Shown here: piece after piece, positions 1 through 9,541 of the stretch
Numbering within the stretch: the first letter of the stretch is position 1
Layout: the number at the start of each line of letters is the position of its first letter
DNA from: UBA1924 sp963976625
GTDB lineage: Bacteria > Planctomycetota > Phycisphaerae > Phycisphaerales > UBA1924
NCBI GenBank assembly: GCA_963976625.1
Contig: CAXBLA010000011.1
Span: 1 to 64,000, forward strand
DNA: 64,000 nt
Reading direction: 5' to 3'
Program-made: the position numbers and the translations under genes
Notes under the pieces: generated by a model
Databases searched by the model: none
Told to the model about the DNA's origin: nothing
The model's input: only the letters and a program-made list of their open reading frames with translations

Positions 1-92
1 CGGGTCTTCGCAAGGACGCGAATAACCCACGGCTCATGCCCTCGACGGAGGGCACCCAAGCAGCGACCCAGTTCAACCCCCGACCCGGCTGA
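1..92 (+). other. Tail of an upstream transcription unit, unidentified
   Basis: This stretch lies before a strong terminator and must be the end of a unit that begins outside the window. One forward frame reads without a stop to a TGA at 90-92 with GC-rich third positions, which could be the last 29 codons of a protein, but that stop falls inside the terminator stem. Another frame stops at 23-25. A perfect 7-bp hairpin with a GACG loop (37-54) could instead belong to the end of a structured RNA. I cannot decide between these and recognise no family. Confidence 0.25.
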
Positions 93-114
93 CCCACCAC
101 CAGCCGGGTTTTTT
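84..114 (+). terminator. Rho-independent terminator
   Basis: An 8-bp perfect GC-rich stem (84-91 with 101-108) and 9-nt loop are followed directly by six T residues. It ends the unit that enters from the left edge. Its sequence is very similar to the terminator at 1111-1141. Confidence 0.85.
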
Positions 115-265
115 ATGCGCCAAGGGTGTTTCAGACACACTCATGAAGTGCTCACTCCAACTTATTGCGTTCTAAATACCCCAAATTAACATCGTTGATA
201 CGCTGTGGTTCTTGATGCGAGGTGCATCGAGGAAAACGGGACACGGAATTACAAGGAGATTTCAC

Positions 266-1078
266 ATGCGAATGAATCTGACCACACTGAGCACGCTTGC
301 CCTCTCGACCATCGCCGCCTGCGGGGGCATCGCGGGTGCTGCTGCACCGACGATGGATGTGCTTTCCGCTGATCGTGAGCTGTTTGTCATCGCTTGCGGC
401 TTTGATTACGAGTTTGATGACTGCGATGGCGCTCGGGAATCTTCCCAGGCGACCAGCGGGTTTTACGACAACGAGATCACCGCGGATCTCAATGATTACT
501 ACGGGACGGATATCTCGGACGCGGATGGCGCGATCTACTCGAACATCACCGATCAGCGGATCGAGCTTGAGTTCTTCGCGGACGCTTCGGTGGTGAATAC
601 CAGCATCTTCTCAGCCGACGCGGGGGTGTACGGCACCGCGGATATCGAGTTCGAGGTGCTCGACGATGTGCGTGTGGTGTTCGAGGCGTACGCCGAGGGG
701 TACTACCAGAGCTACTTCACCGCCGGCGCGAGCCTGCGTGAGGTGGGCGGGCCGATGATCTCGGGCTTCGGGGTCCAGGGTGCGGGCGACGATGACACGG
801 AGTTCGTGGGCTGGCTCTACGCGGGCACCTACAGCGTGTCGGCGGATCTCTCGGCCAGCGCGATGGCGACTGTCCCATCGGCCGGTGAGCTGAGCTTGTC
901 GTTCCGCATCTACGAGATGGCGGACTTTAACACCAACGGCACCGTGGACGCGGCGGACTTCTACGCCTTCTACGGGCAGTACCTGAGTGGCTCGGCCAAC
1001 GCCGACTTCAACGGCAACGGCGTGACGGACGGCAACGATCTCAACGCGTTCATCACTAGCTGGTACGCCGCCCGCTGA
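266..1078 (+). CDS. Secreted protein with dockerin-like C-terminus
   Basis: This 270-residue protein has a Sec signal peptide (about residues 1-27, ending near AGAAA). The middle part is acidic, rich in Asp, Glu, Tyr and Gly, looks like a secreted beta-rich domain, and matches no family I know. The last 50 residues hold two EF-hand-type loops of the form DxNxNGxxDxxD (starting FNTNGTVDAADF and FNGNGVTDGNDL), as in the dockerin-like tails common on exported Planctomycetota proteins. The ATG at 266 is preferred to an in-frame upstream start because AAGGAGA lies at 253-259 and the signal peptide then begins at residue 1. The gene is single, bounded by near-identical terminators on both sides. 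Function is unknown; surface attachment or assembly through the dockerin-like tail is an inference. Confidence 0.8.
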   Translation: MRMNLTTLSTLALSTIAACGGIAGAAAPTMDVLSADRELFVIACGFDYEFDDCDGARESSQATSGFYDNEITADLNDYYGTDISDADGAIYSNITDQRIELEFFADASVVNTSIFSADAGVYGTADIEFEVLDDVRVVFEAYAEGYYQSYFTAGASLREVGGPMISGFGVQGAGDDDTEFVGWLYAGTYSVSADLSASAMATVPSAGELSLSFRIYEMADFNTNGTVDAADFYAFYGQYLSGSANADFNGNGVTDGNDLNAFITSWYAAR

Positions 1079-1110
1079 TCCGATAAGCCGGACGATGCCC
1101 ATTACCCTCT

Positions 1111-1141
1111 CCCGGCTGGTGCGGCACCAGCTGGGTTTTTC
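1111..1141 (+). terminator. Rho-independent terminator
   Basis: An 11-bp stem (1111-1121 with 1125-1135, one G-U pair) and 3-nt loop are followed by a run of T. It ends the secreted-protein gene that stops at 1078. Confidence 0.85.
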
Positions 1142-1281
1142 ATTGGCTCCACCAGCGTCTCGGGCTCAGGATTGTGCTCTGGCTAGGATCGGTTTCTCTG
1201 GTGCGTCTACACTCTCTACCCACCACGCAACCCCCTGCTATTGATCGAATAAGACCGCACCCAAAGAGATTGAGCATTGCC

Positions 1282-2535
1282 ATGAGCCAGATCGACCCAC
1301 ACAAAAAACGGCTCACCCGGATCACCTGCGCCGAACATATCACGCCGATGCTTCGGCGGGAGGTCGAGGAGCTCGGGTTCGAGATACAGGAAGAGGATCA
1401 TGTGGCGGTGCATGTCGGGGCGACGCTCGAGGATTGCCTGCGCCTGAACCTGCACCTGCGGACGGCGCACCATACTTTCTGGTTGCTCACGCGGTTCCGC
1501 TGCCCCTCGCTCAATGCGCTCTCCAAGGAGGCCAGCTCGTTCCCGTGGGAGGAGCTGATCCCCAACGATTCGTACTTCACGATCACCTCGAACATCGATC
1601 ACCACAGCGTGGACAACTCGATGTATCCCAATCTCGTCCTCAAGGACATGATCGTCGATCGGATCAACGCCAAGACCGGCGCCCGCCCGGATACCGGGCC
1701 GGACCGTTCGTGCGTGGTGATCCATCTGGTGTGGAAGAACGATCGGGCGTGGATCTATCTCAATACCAATGGCGTGCGGCTGTCGGATCGTGGGTATCGC
1801 AAGATGCCTCACGATGCGCCGATGCGTGAGACGCTGGCGGCGGCGGTGCTGATGGGCATGGGGTACGACGGATCGACGCCGTTGGTCAATCCGATGTGCG
1901 GCTCAGGGACTTTGGCGATCGAGGCGGCGTTGATCGCGGCCGGGCGTGCGCCCGGGCTGCTGAGATCGGACGCGAGCTGCCTGCACACGATGCTGGACCT
2001 CGATGAAGCGTATTTGGAGATGCGGCGCGAGGCGCGCAAGTCCAAGCCGGTGCTCAAGGACCCGATGCCGATCGTGGCGACGGATCACAACCCGCGTGCG
2101 ATCATCGCGGCCAAGAAGAACGCCCAGACCGCGGGCGTCGAGCATCTGATCGACTTCGAGGCGTGCGACTTTGCTGATACACAGATCCCCGAGCTCAATG
2201 AATATGAGAACGGGCATGTGATCCTGAATCCGGAGTACGGCCTGCGCCTGGGTGAACACGACGCGCTGGTGAGCACCTATTCGGACATCGGCGACTTTTT
2301 CAAGACGCGCTGCAAGGGGTACACCGGGCATGTGTTCACGGGCAGCCGAAAGCTGTCGCACGAGATCGGGCTCAAGACTTCGGCCCGCCAGGTGTTCTTC
2401 AACGCGCAGATCGAGTGCCGACTGCTGAGCTATGAGCTCTATGACGGATCGCGCAAGGCGTCGAAGAATGTCGATCAAGTATCCGATGATCAGGCGAACC
2501 CGGAGCCGACGGCTTCGTACGACTCGGATGACTGA
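1282..2535 (+). CDS. THUMP-domain RNA methyltransferase, RlmL/RlmK-N type
   Basis: This 417-residue protein matches the family that N2-methylates guanine in 23S rRNA (RlmL N-terminal half and relatives). Residues 1 to about 155 look like the ferredoxin-like plus THUMP RNA-binding part. A class I SAM-methyltransferase domain follows, with motif I as NPMCGSGT starting near residue 202. The catalytic motif IV, normally N-P-P-Y, reads N316-P-E-Y-G320, so the second proline is replaced by glutamate. The start at 1282 gives the length expected for the single-methyltransferase form; an upstream in-frame extension to 1174 is low-complexity and unlikely. A TACACT box at 1208-1213 could be the promoter. 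The stop overlaps the next start, so the two genes are translationally coupled. Confidence 0.85.
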   Translation: MSQIDPHKKRLTRITCAEHITPMLRREVEELGFEIQEEDHVAVHVGATLEDCLRLNLHLRTAHHTFWLLTRFRCPSLNALSKEASSFPWEELIPNDSYFTITSNIDHHSVDNSMYPNLVLKDMIVDRINAKTGARPDTGPDRSCVVIHLVWKNDRAWIYLNTNGVRLSDRGYRKMPHDAPMRETLAAAVLMGMGYDGSTPLVNPMCGSGTLAIEAALIAAGRAPGLLRSDASCLHTMLDLDEAYLEMRREARKSKPVLKDPMPIVATDHNPRAIIAAKKNAQTAGVEHLIDFEACDFADTQIPELNEYENGHVILNPEYGLRLGEHDALVSTYSDIGDFFKTRCKGYTGHVFTGSRKLSHEIGLKTSARQVFFNAQIECRLLSYELYDGSRKASKNVDQVSDDQANPEPTASYDSDD

Positions 2536-2860
2536 ATCAAACACATCATCGTCTGACGGCTCCCGTTTTGAAATTCTTGTCGGGCTTCATGTCCACGATA
2601 ACACCGAGTACGATCTGTACCGCGCGGGGATGACCCCGATGCTCCATGCGATGGGCGGGTTCTTCCGCCAAGATTTGCATGTGAGCGAGCAGCTCAAGGG
2701 TGAAGAGGAAGGCAAGATCAACCGGATCTTTGTGATCTCGTTCCCTGACAAAGCGACGAACGATCGTTTCTTTGCCGACGAGGCGTACAAGCAGGTACGC
2801 GCGGAGCACTTTGATGCGGCCGTGGAATCTTCGGTGATCCTGGCGGCTTACAGCACCTGA
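2528..2860 (+). CDS. DUF1330-like small protein
   Basis: This 110-residue protein begins with ATG inside the last codons of the methyltransferase gene (8-nt overlap), which implies coupled translation. After a short Ser-rich lead it has a ferredoxin-like alpha/beta barrel pattern: a strand with GLHV, a segment around MHAMGGFF, a strand with FVISFPD, and a helix with FFADEAYKQVR. This fits DUF1330 and related dimeric barrel proteins, whose function is not established. No catalytic residues can be pointed to. Its link to rRNA methylation rests on gene overlap only. Confidence 0.75.
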   Translation: MTESNTSSSDGSRFEILVGLHVHDNTEYDLYRAGMTPMLHAMGGFFRQDLHVSEQLKGEEEGKINRIFVISFPDKATNDRFFADEAYKQVRAEHFDAAVESSVILAAYST

Positions 2861-2914
2861 TTCACATCCACGCGCAAGTGTTTCGATCTTGCGGGCATGC
2901 TTGATTCATGCGCC

Positions 2915-2920
2915 TACCGT
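2915..2920 (+). promoter_or_regulatory. TAnnnT -10 box, leaderless promoter
   Basis: TACCGT lies 5 nt before the ATG at 2926, and there is no Shine-Dalgarno site. This spacing would place the transcript start at or next to the start codon, and it supports 2926 over the ATG at 2908. Confidence 0.4.
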
Positions 2921-2925
2921 TGGGC

Positions 2926-3495
2926 ATGAGTGACGCTGCCAATATTTTGCCCGGGATGACCGAAGACCCGAAAAACGCCTCGCTGCCCTACAAGATCGCG
3001 TGCCTGTGTGACCTGCGCGACAAGGACGGGCGGGTGCTATTGCTCCACCGGATCAAGGCGCCCAACAAGGGGCTGTGCTCGCCGATCGGTGGCAAGCTGG
3101 AGATGCACCTTGGCGAATCGCCGGCCCAGTGCGCCCAGCGCGAGATCAAGGAAGAAGCCGGGATTGATGTCGAGCTCGACGACCTGCACTTTGGCGGGCT
3201 GATCGCCGAGACGGCCTTCGAGAATCAGACGCACTGGCTGATGTTCTACTACCGCGTGATGGTGCCTGTCGAGGTCATCGATGGGCACATGGACGAGGGT
3301 GAGCTGGTGTGGCATCACCTCGATGAGATCGATGGGTTGCCTCAGCCCGAGACGGATCGCAAGATCATCTGGCCGATGATTAACAAGCACGCGGCTTCGG
3401 GGCCTGGCGGCACGCCCGGATTCTTTAGTATCCATATTGACTGTCGGGGCGACGAGATCACTTGGACGATCGATCAGGAAACGCCGACGAACTAA
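2926..3495 (+). CDS. Nudix hydrolase
   Basis: This 189-residue protein should hydrolyse a nucleoside diphosphate linked to another group; the substrate cannot be read from sequence. The Nudix box spans about residues 55-80, starting GGKLEMHLGE and ending REIKEEAGI. The E-x7-REuxEExGu core that binds metal is intact, but two extra residues sit between the first glycines and the GE pair. This spacing resembles the 8-oxo-dGTP/MutT-like clade, which is an inference. Three ATGs are possible (2908, 2926, 2956). I chose 2926 because a -10 box ends 5 nt upstream. The gene converges on atpD, and the two share a bidirectional terminator. Confidence 0.85.
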   Translation: MSDAANILPGMTEDPKNASLPYKIACLCDLRDKDGRVLLLHRIKAPNKGLCSPIGGKLEMHLGESPAQCAQREIKEEAGIDVELDDLHFGGLIAETAFENQTHWLMFYYRVMVPVEVIDGHMDEGELVWHHLDEIDGLPQPETDRKIIWPMINKHAASGPGGTPGFFSIHIDCRGDEITWTIDQETPTN

Positions 3496-3531
3496 CGGCT
3501 CTCACTCCGAGTACACCTCTTCAATGCACAT

Positions 3532-3565
3532 AAAAAAACGCTCGATCAGACGATCGGGCGTTTTG
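3532..3565. terminator. Bidirectional terminator between Nudix gene and atpD
   Basis: A 10-bp stem (3539-3548 with 3552-3561, one G-U pair) is flanked by an A run on the left and T residues on the right. It can therefore stop transcription from both convergent genes. Confidence 0.8.
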
Positions 3566-3599
3566 AGTTGTGCGAGTTGTCCAATACAAAGGGAATCGC

Positions 3600-5048
3600 T
3601 TAGGCCTTGGCGGCTGCGGCTTCGGCCTTCTTGCGGGCGTCGTCGAGCGTGCCGACATACATGAAGGACGATTCTGGGAGATCGTCGCCTTCGCCGTCGC
3701 ACAGACGCTCGAACGAATCGATGGTCTGCTCGAGGGTCGAGTTGATGCCTGGGAAGCCGGTGAAGACCTCGGCCACATAGAACGGCTGGGAAAGGAAGCG
3801 CTCGATACGGCGGGCGCGGTTGACGACCTGCTTGTCGACATCCGAGAGCTCGTCGACACCAAGAATCGCGATGATGTCCTGGAGGTCCTTGTAGCGCTGG
3901 AGGATCTTCTGGACGCGCTGGGCGACGGCGTAGTGGCGGTCGCCGATGATGGCCGGGTCCAGGATTCGGGAGGTTGATGAGAGCGGGTCGACCGCGGGGA
4001 AGATCCCCTTCTCGGCGATCGAACGCTCGAGGACCACGAACGCATCGAGGTGAGCAAACGCGGTCGCAGGAGCCGGGTCGGTCAGGTCGTCCGCAGGAAC
4101 ATAGATCGCCTGCACGGAGGTGATCGCGCCCTTAGCGGTCGAGGTGATTCGTTCCTGGAGCTGGCCCATTTCGGTTGACAGGGTTGGCTGGTAGCCCACC
4201 GCCGATGGCATACGGCCAAGGAGTGCGGACACTTCTGAACCGGCCTGGGTGAAGCGGAAGATGTTGTCGACGAACATCATGGTTTCCTTACCGGATTCAT
4301 CGCGGAAGTTTTCCGCCATGGTCAGCCCGGAGAGGGCCACGCGGAGGCGTGATCCCGGAGGCTCGTTCATCTGGCCGAAGACCATCGCCACCTTGTCGAG
4401 GACATGTGCGGTCTGTCCTTCGGCGTCGGTGTACTCTGCCTCGGCCATTTCGCGCCAGAGGTCGTTGCCTTCGCGTGTTCGTTCGCCCACGCCACAGAAT
4501 ACGGAGTAGCCACCAAACTCACGGGCCACACGAGCGATCATCTCCTGGATGATCACGGTCTTGCCCACACCCGCACCGCCGAAGAGGCCGATCTTACCAC
4601 CACGCACAAACGGGCAGAGAAGATCAATAACCTTAATACCGGTGGGGAGGATTTCGGTCTTTGGGTTGAGCTGGGAGAAGGCCGGCGGATCGCGATGGAT
4701 CGGCGAGCGGCGGACGCCGTCGAGCTCTGGCTTGTTGTCGATCGCGTCGCCGAGCAGGTTGAAGACGCGTCCGAGGACTTCTTCACCGACGGGGACGGTG
4801 ACGGGGCCACCCGAGTCGACCGAGGTCATCCCGCGGGTCATGCCGTCGGTCGAGCCGAGGGCGACTGCGCGGACGCGGCCGCCGCCGAGGTGCTGCTGGA
4901 CCTCACCGACGAGCTTGGTTGGCTTGCCATCGTGTTGCCACTCGGTGGTGATCGCGTTATAGATTTCGGGCAGTTCGCCTTCCGGGAACTGTGCGTCGAA
5001 TGTCGACCCGATGACTTGTGTGATTGATCCTTTGGTCCCAGCTGCCAT
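3600..5048 (-). CDS. atpD: ATP synthase F1 subunit beta
   Basis: This is the catalytic beta subunit of F-type ATP synthase, which makes ATP from ADP and phosphate at the inner membrane. At 482 residues it is near the usual 460-480. The Walker A loop GGAGVGKT lies at residues 157-164. The GERTREGNDL segment and the ALLGRMPSAVGYQPTL stretch are conserved, followed by the usual C-terminal helical domain. The start at 5048 has GGAG about 10 nt upstream; an in-frame extension to 5174 has no family similarity. The gene is alone: no alpha, gamma or epsilon subunit lies beside it, a terminator follows at once, and the gene upstream is divergent. The remaining subunits must be elsewhere in the genome. 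Confidence 0.97.
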   Translation of the reverse strand: MAAGTKGSITQVIGSTFDAQFPEGELPEIYNAITTEWQHDGKPTKLVGEVQQHLGGGRVRAVALGSTDGMTRGMTSVDSGGPVTVPVGEEVLGRVFNLLGDAIDNKPELDGVRRSPIHRDPPAFSQLNPKTEILPTGIKVIDLLCPFVRGGKIGLFGGAGVGKTVIIQEMIARVAREFGGYSVFCGVGERTREGNDLWREMAEAEYTDAEGQTAHVLDKVAMVFGQMNEPPGSRLRVALSGLTMAENFRDESGKETMMFVDNIFRFTQAGSEVSALLGRMPSAVGYQPTLSTEMGQLQERITSTAKGAITSVQAIYVPADDLTDPAPATAFAHLDAFVVLERSIAEKGIFPAVDPLSSTSRILDPAIIGDRHYAVAQRVQKILQRYKDLQDIIAILGVDELSDVDKQVVNRARRIERFLSQPFYVAEVFTGFPGINSTLEQTIDSFERLCDGEGDDLPESSFMYVGTLDDARKKAEAAAAKA

Positions 5049-5251
5049 GTGCAGTGCTCCATTTCGATGATCTGCGATCGCCAGCATGGGCGATGCGCGT
5101 CGGTTCATTGATGGACAAATTGCCCGTTTGTTTGGACTGATAGGGTAGGACGATGATTCGCGGTGGGCCAACAATTCTGAGGCAATTGAGCCCGATCATC
5201 TTCCGTGCCCTAGCGGGGCTTGGATAGGAAGAATCGATGCCCAGAATCGGA

Positions 5252-5257
5252 TAGCAT
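5252..5257 (+). promoter_or_regulatory. TAnnnT -10 box, leaderless promoter
   Basis: TAGCAT lies 7 nt before the ATG at 5265, with no Shine-Dalgarno site between. It is a likely leaderless promoter for the MscS gene. Confidence 0.4.
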
Positions 5258-5264
5258 CCGGGCT

Positions 5265-7193
5265 ATGAACCCGACCCGAACCATCGCCCTGATCGCTCGT
5301 TTCCCGCTGGCTTTGCTAGTGTTCCTGCTGCTTGTTGGCATGGCTGGGCCCGCTCTGGGCGCTCAGGATGTGCTCACGACTACCGAACAAAACCAATCCA
5401 GCCCGGATTCAAGCGATGGGGGCGAGTCGGAGGGCGAAAAAGCCCAGGGGAGCACCGATGCGCTCTTGCGTTCGCCCCGCAAGACGATGTTCACCTTCCT
5501 GATCGCAATCAACGAGTACAACGACGCCGACTCATCCTCGGCCAAGCGCCTGGCGATGGACAAGGCGATCCGCTGTCTGGATCTCGAAGCCAGCTTGCCG
5601 ATTGAGAGCAAGCGGAACATCGCGTTTGATCTTTATACCGTGCTTGGGCGGATCGGCGAAGTCCGCGAGAGCCACCTGCCCGCGGCTGGTCCTGAGACGG
5701 ACCAACTCGCCAGCTTTGTCTACTTCCCCCAGAACAAGTGGAACATGCCGCTGCAGCAGGCGTTCGCGCTCAAGCATCCGGGGTACTCGATCTCGCTGTC
5801 CAAGGACACAAAGGGGAACTGGATGTTCGATCGGGCGACGCTCGAGCAGATCCAGGACTTCGCCATCGAGACCGAGGACGACGCCATGGTCGCGGGCGTT
5901 GCGCTCGAGAAGACACTGATGGGGCGGATCCGCGATGCGGTGCCGGCTCGGCTCAAGGGCACCAAATCGCTCGGGCTCGAATACTGGCAGTGGCTCGGGA
6001 TCTTGGTCGTCATCTTTGTGGGGCTGATGGTCGACCTGCTGGTCCGGGCGATCCTCCGAAAGGGCTGGCATCGCTTCGAGCTCAAGCGTGGGCGTGAGGT
6101 GGAGAAGGAATCGCTCCAGCGGGCGGTGCGTCCGTTCGGGCTGTTAGCCGCTTCGGGCGTGTGGTACCTCGCCCTCGAGCTCGGGCTGCTGCCGATCCCG
6201 GCCATGGTCGTGCTGCTGGTGGCGGTGCGGGTGGTCTTTATGGCTTCGCTCGTCTGGGCGGCTTTCCGGGTGACGGACCTGGTCGGTGATTGGCTCTCGA
6301 TCCAGGCGTCGAAGACCGAGACCAAGTTCGATGATCTGCTCGTCCCCATGGTCAAGCGTACGGCCAAGCTCTTCCTCGGGGCGATCGGGCTGATCTACAT
6401 CGCCAGTGCGTTTAGTATCGAGATTATGCCGTTGTTGACCGGACTGGGGATCGGCGGCTTGGCGGTGGCTTTCGCGGCCAAGGACACGATCGAGAACTTC
6501 TTTGGGTCGATCGCCGTGATTATGGATCGCCCGTTCGAGATCGGGGACTGGATCTATGTCAACGAGGTCGAGGGCACGGTCGAGGACTTGGGCTTCCGCT
6601 CGACGCGGATCCGTACCTTCTATAACTCGCTGGTGACGGTGCCCAACGCGACGCTGGTGCGGGCCAAGGTGGATAACTACGGTCGGCGACAGTATCGGCG
6701 GTTCACGACCAAGCTCAATGTCACCTACGACACGCACCCGGACAAAATCGAGGCCTTCTGCAGCGGCGTCCGCGAGATCGTCAAGCTCCACCCGTATACC
6801 CGCAAGGACTATTACCATGTCTGGCTCAACGGGTTTGGCCCGCACTCGCTCGATATCTTGGTGTACATCTTCTTCGAGTGCCCGGACTGGTCGATCGAGC
6901 TGCGCGAGAAGCACCGGTTCATGCTCGATGTCGTCCGCCTGGCGGATCGGCTCGGGGTGGAGTTCGCCTTCCCGACGCAGAAGATCCATATGGTCAAGGA
7001 CGACCCGGACGCGATGCACTCGCCGATGGATGTGCCCGAGGCCAACTCAGAGCGCCGCTGGGTGCTCGAGGGGCGCAAAGCCGCCCGCGAGCTGACGGCC
7101 GATCAGCCCTGGAAGCACGAGCAGCCGGGGGCGGTGTTGTTTGCGGAAGAGTTTGATTCCGAGCATGAGGCTCGGGGGGATAGTGCTGGGTAA
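5265..7193 (+). CDS. MscS-family mechanosensitive channel
   Basis: This 642-residue inner-membrane channel should open under membrane tension and protect against hypo-osmotic shock. A signal peptide or first hydrophobic segment (residues 8-28) is followed by a periplasmic region of about 220 residues rich in Asp, Glu and Ser at its start. A membrane helix lies near 245-268 and more lie between 290 and 390. The MscS pore signature begins near residue 393 (GLGIGGLAVAFAAKD), followed by a segment containing RPFEIGDWI, and then the cytoplasmic beta and alpha/beta domains to the C-terminus. It belongs with the larger MscS paralogs rather than the 286-residue E. coli type. The gene is divergent from atpD. 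Confidence 0.92.
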   Translation: MNPTRTIALIARFPLALLVFLLLVGMAGPALGAQDVLTTTEQNQSSPDSSDGGESEGEKAQGSTDALLRSPRKTMFTFLIAINEYNDADSSSAKRLAMDKAIRCLDLEASLPIESKRNIAFDLYTVLGRIGEVRESHLPAAGPETDQLASFVYFPQNKWNMPLQQAFALKHPGYSISLSKDTKGNWMFDRATLEQIQDFAIETEDDAMVAGVALEKTLMGRIRDAVPARLKGTKSLGLEYWQWLGILVVIFVGLMVDLLVRAILRKGWHRFELKRGREVEKESLQRAVRPFGLLAASGVWYLALELGLLPIPAMVVLLVAVRVVFMASLVWAAFRVTDLVGDWLSIQASKTETKFDDLLVPMVKRTAKLFLGAIGLIYIASAFSIEIMPLLTGLGIGGLAVAFAAKDTIENFFGSIAVIMDRPFEIGDWIYVNEVEGTVEDLGFRSTRIRTFYNSLVTVPNATLVRAKVDNYGRRQYRRFTTKLNVTYDTHPDKIEAFCSGVREIVKLHPYTRKDYYHVWLNGFGPHSLDILVYIFFECPDWSIELREKHRFMLDVVRLADRLGVEFAFPTQKIHMVKDDPDAMHSPMDVPEANSERRWVLEGRKAARELTADQPWKHEQPGAVLFAEEFDSEHEARGDSAG

Positions 7194-7214
7194 TCTAATT
7201 CATTGTTGTGATCT

Positions 7215-7222
7215 GCTATGAT
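7215..7222 (+). promoter_or_regulatory. Extended -10 promoter of the AlbA_2 gene
   Basis: TGC directly before TATGAT forms an extended -10 element in an AT-rich gap. A good -35 is not visible. The predicted start leaves a short leader that contains GAAGGAG (7232-7238) before the ATG at 7249. This is unlike the leaderless arrangement used by many neighbours. Confidence 0.4.
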
Positions 7223-7248
7223 CATTTGATCGAAGGAGTATCCAAATT

Positions 7249-8394
7249 ATGATTCCGACCTATCGAAACATTGACCAGATCACCGAGGCAGATCTCCAAG
7301 CACTGATAGACGATCAAGTGCCCGAGTCAGTGGAGCTAGACTACAAAAAAGAACTCAGCGATAACAAAAAATTTTGCCATTTGATTTCGGCATTTGCCAA
7401 CACCAATGGTGGGTGTGTCGTAATTGGTATTCCTGAAAATGCTCAAGGTTCAGGAGATGAGCTGCTCGGCATTGAGGATAATCCTGACGAATACATACGG
7501 AGCCTGACTCAATCTGCCGCCAACACGATTCGCCCTCGAATTACCATTCATTCGCGAGCAGTCCCATTAAACAATGGCCGCCATATCATCCTAATTGCTA
7601 CGCCACCAAGTCATAGCTCGCCCCATATGTGGGTTTCAGGCGGTTCCAAACGCATCTACACTCGTATAGCCAGATCAAACGAGCAGATGGATATTGAGCA
7701 AATCAGACAAAGCGTCCTGTATAGTCAATCAGGGGAGGAAATTGCCCTAAGTAAGCATTTGGAGCGTCTCGGTCGAACTCGGCTATGCGCCGAGAATGAA
7801 CACGCGATCACACTCACTTGCCACTTACCTACAGGATTTGGAGAGATCTTTGATGTAGCAGATAAGAATACTCGAGATGCTGTATATCGAACTGCCCCAT
7901 CTCTTAATCACGGGAAAAGCCCCAGGATTTTCTTTGATGGACTAGACCTTATCAGAGAACAGAATGGCGATGTGCATTCACTATCACGAAACGGTGTCTA
8001 TCAGATTTCAGAGTATTTGTCACCGCCCCAAAGCAATCCAGAAGCGATCAATGTTTCAGCATTTTGGATGCGTCGTGAAATTTATATGTGGATCGAAAAA
8101 ATTCAAACTATCTACCCCCTGATTGGATATCAAGGCACTGTATTCGCTTGTCTATCGATATCCGGCTGCCATGGAAAAAACCTAATAGCTGACCACTGGC
8201 CCCATTCTTTCTCGAATCTCACAGATATCACTCACAACCTAACAATGCCAGTAATAACCCTCGATACCACCGCTAAAGATTGGCGGCCATATACGAATCT
8301 ATGGCTTGAACGACTCTGGAATGCCGCCGGGCTCGCAGAGTGTACTGACACTCAAGACATTGTCTCATTTGGAGATTCGGAATCAGCAGACTAA
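7249..8394 (+). CDS. AlbA_2 (Schlafen-type) domain protein
   Basis: This 381-residue protein has an N-terminal AlbA_2/Schlafen-like domain (about residues 15-150). The hallmark segments are ESVELDYKKE, ISAFANTNGGCVVIGI and the YTRIARSNEQM stretch; such domains are described as putative nucleic-acid binding or ATP-binding. The remaining 230 residues match nothing I can name. A clear GAAGGAG lies 10 nt upstream. The gene is clearly richer in A and T than its neighbours and uses codons such as AAA, ATT and ATA often, which suggests recent acquisition. AlbA_2 proteins occur as regulators and in some defence loci, but nothing adjacent supports a system. It converges on the MoxR gene with almost no gap. 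Confidence 0.75.
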   Translation: MIPTYRNIDQITEADLQALIDDQVPESVELDYKKELSDNKKFCHLISAFANTNGGCVVIGIPENAQGSGDELLGIEDNPDEYIRSLTQSAANTIRPRITIHSRAVPLNNGRHIILIATPPSHSSPHMWVSGGSKRIYTRIARSNEQMDIEQIRQSVLYSQSGEEIALSKHLERLGRTRLCAENEHAITLTCHLPTGFGEIFDVADKNTRDAVYRTAPSLNHGKSPRIFFDGLDLIREQNGDVHSLSRNGVYQISEYLSPPQSNPEAINVSAFWMRREIYMWIEKIQTIYPLIGYQGTVFACLSISGCHGKNLIADHWPHSFSNLTDITHNLTMPVITLDTTAKDWRPYTNLWLERLWNAAGLAECTDTQDIVSFGDSESAD

Positions 8395-8395
8395 G

Positions 8396-9463
<1,068 letters not shown>

Positions 9464-9469
9464 AAGGGC

Positions 9470-9475
9470 ATGATA
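9470..9475 (-). promoter_or_regulatory. TAnnnT -10 box, leaderless promoter
   Basis: On the minus strand TATCAT ends 6 nt before the moxR ATG at 9463, with no Shine-Dalgarno site. It is a likely leaderless promoter that starts just after the tRNA terminator. Confidence 0.4.
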
Positions 9476-9489
9476 GTGGAACGGGCATG

Positions 9490-9520
9490 AAAAAACCGAT
9501 CCGGGATAAGGATCGGTTCT
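9490..9520 (-). terminator. Terminator of the tRNA-Cys gene
   Basis: On the minus strand a perfect 9-bp stem (9510-9518 with 9494-9502) with a 7-nt loop is followed by a run of six T. It lies 20 nt beyond the tRNA 3' end and before moxR. Confidence 0.8.
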
Positions 9521-9541
9521 CACCATCGATGTTTCGATGAA

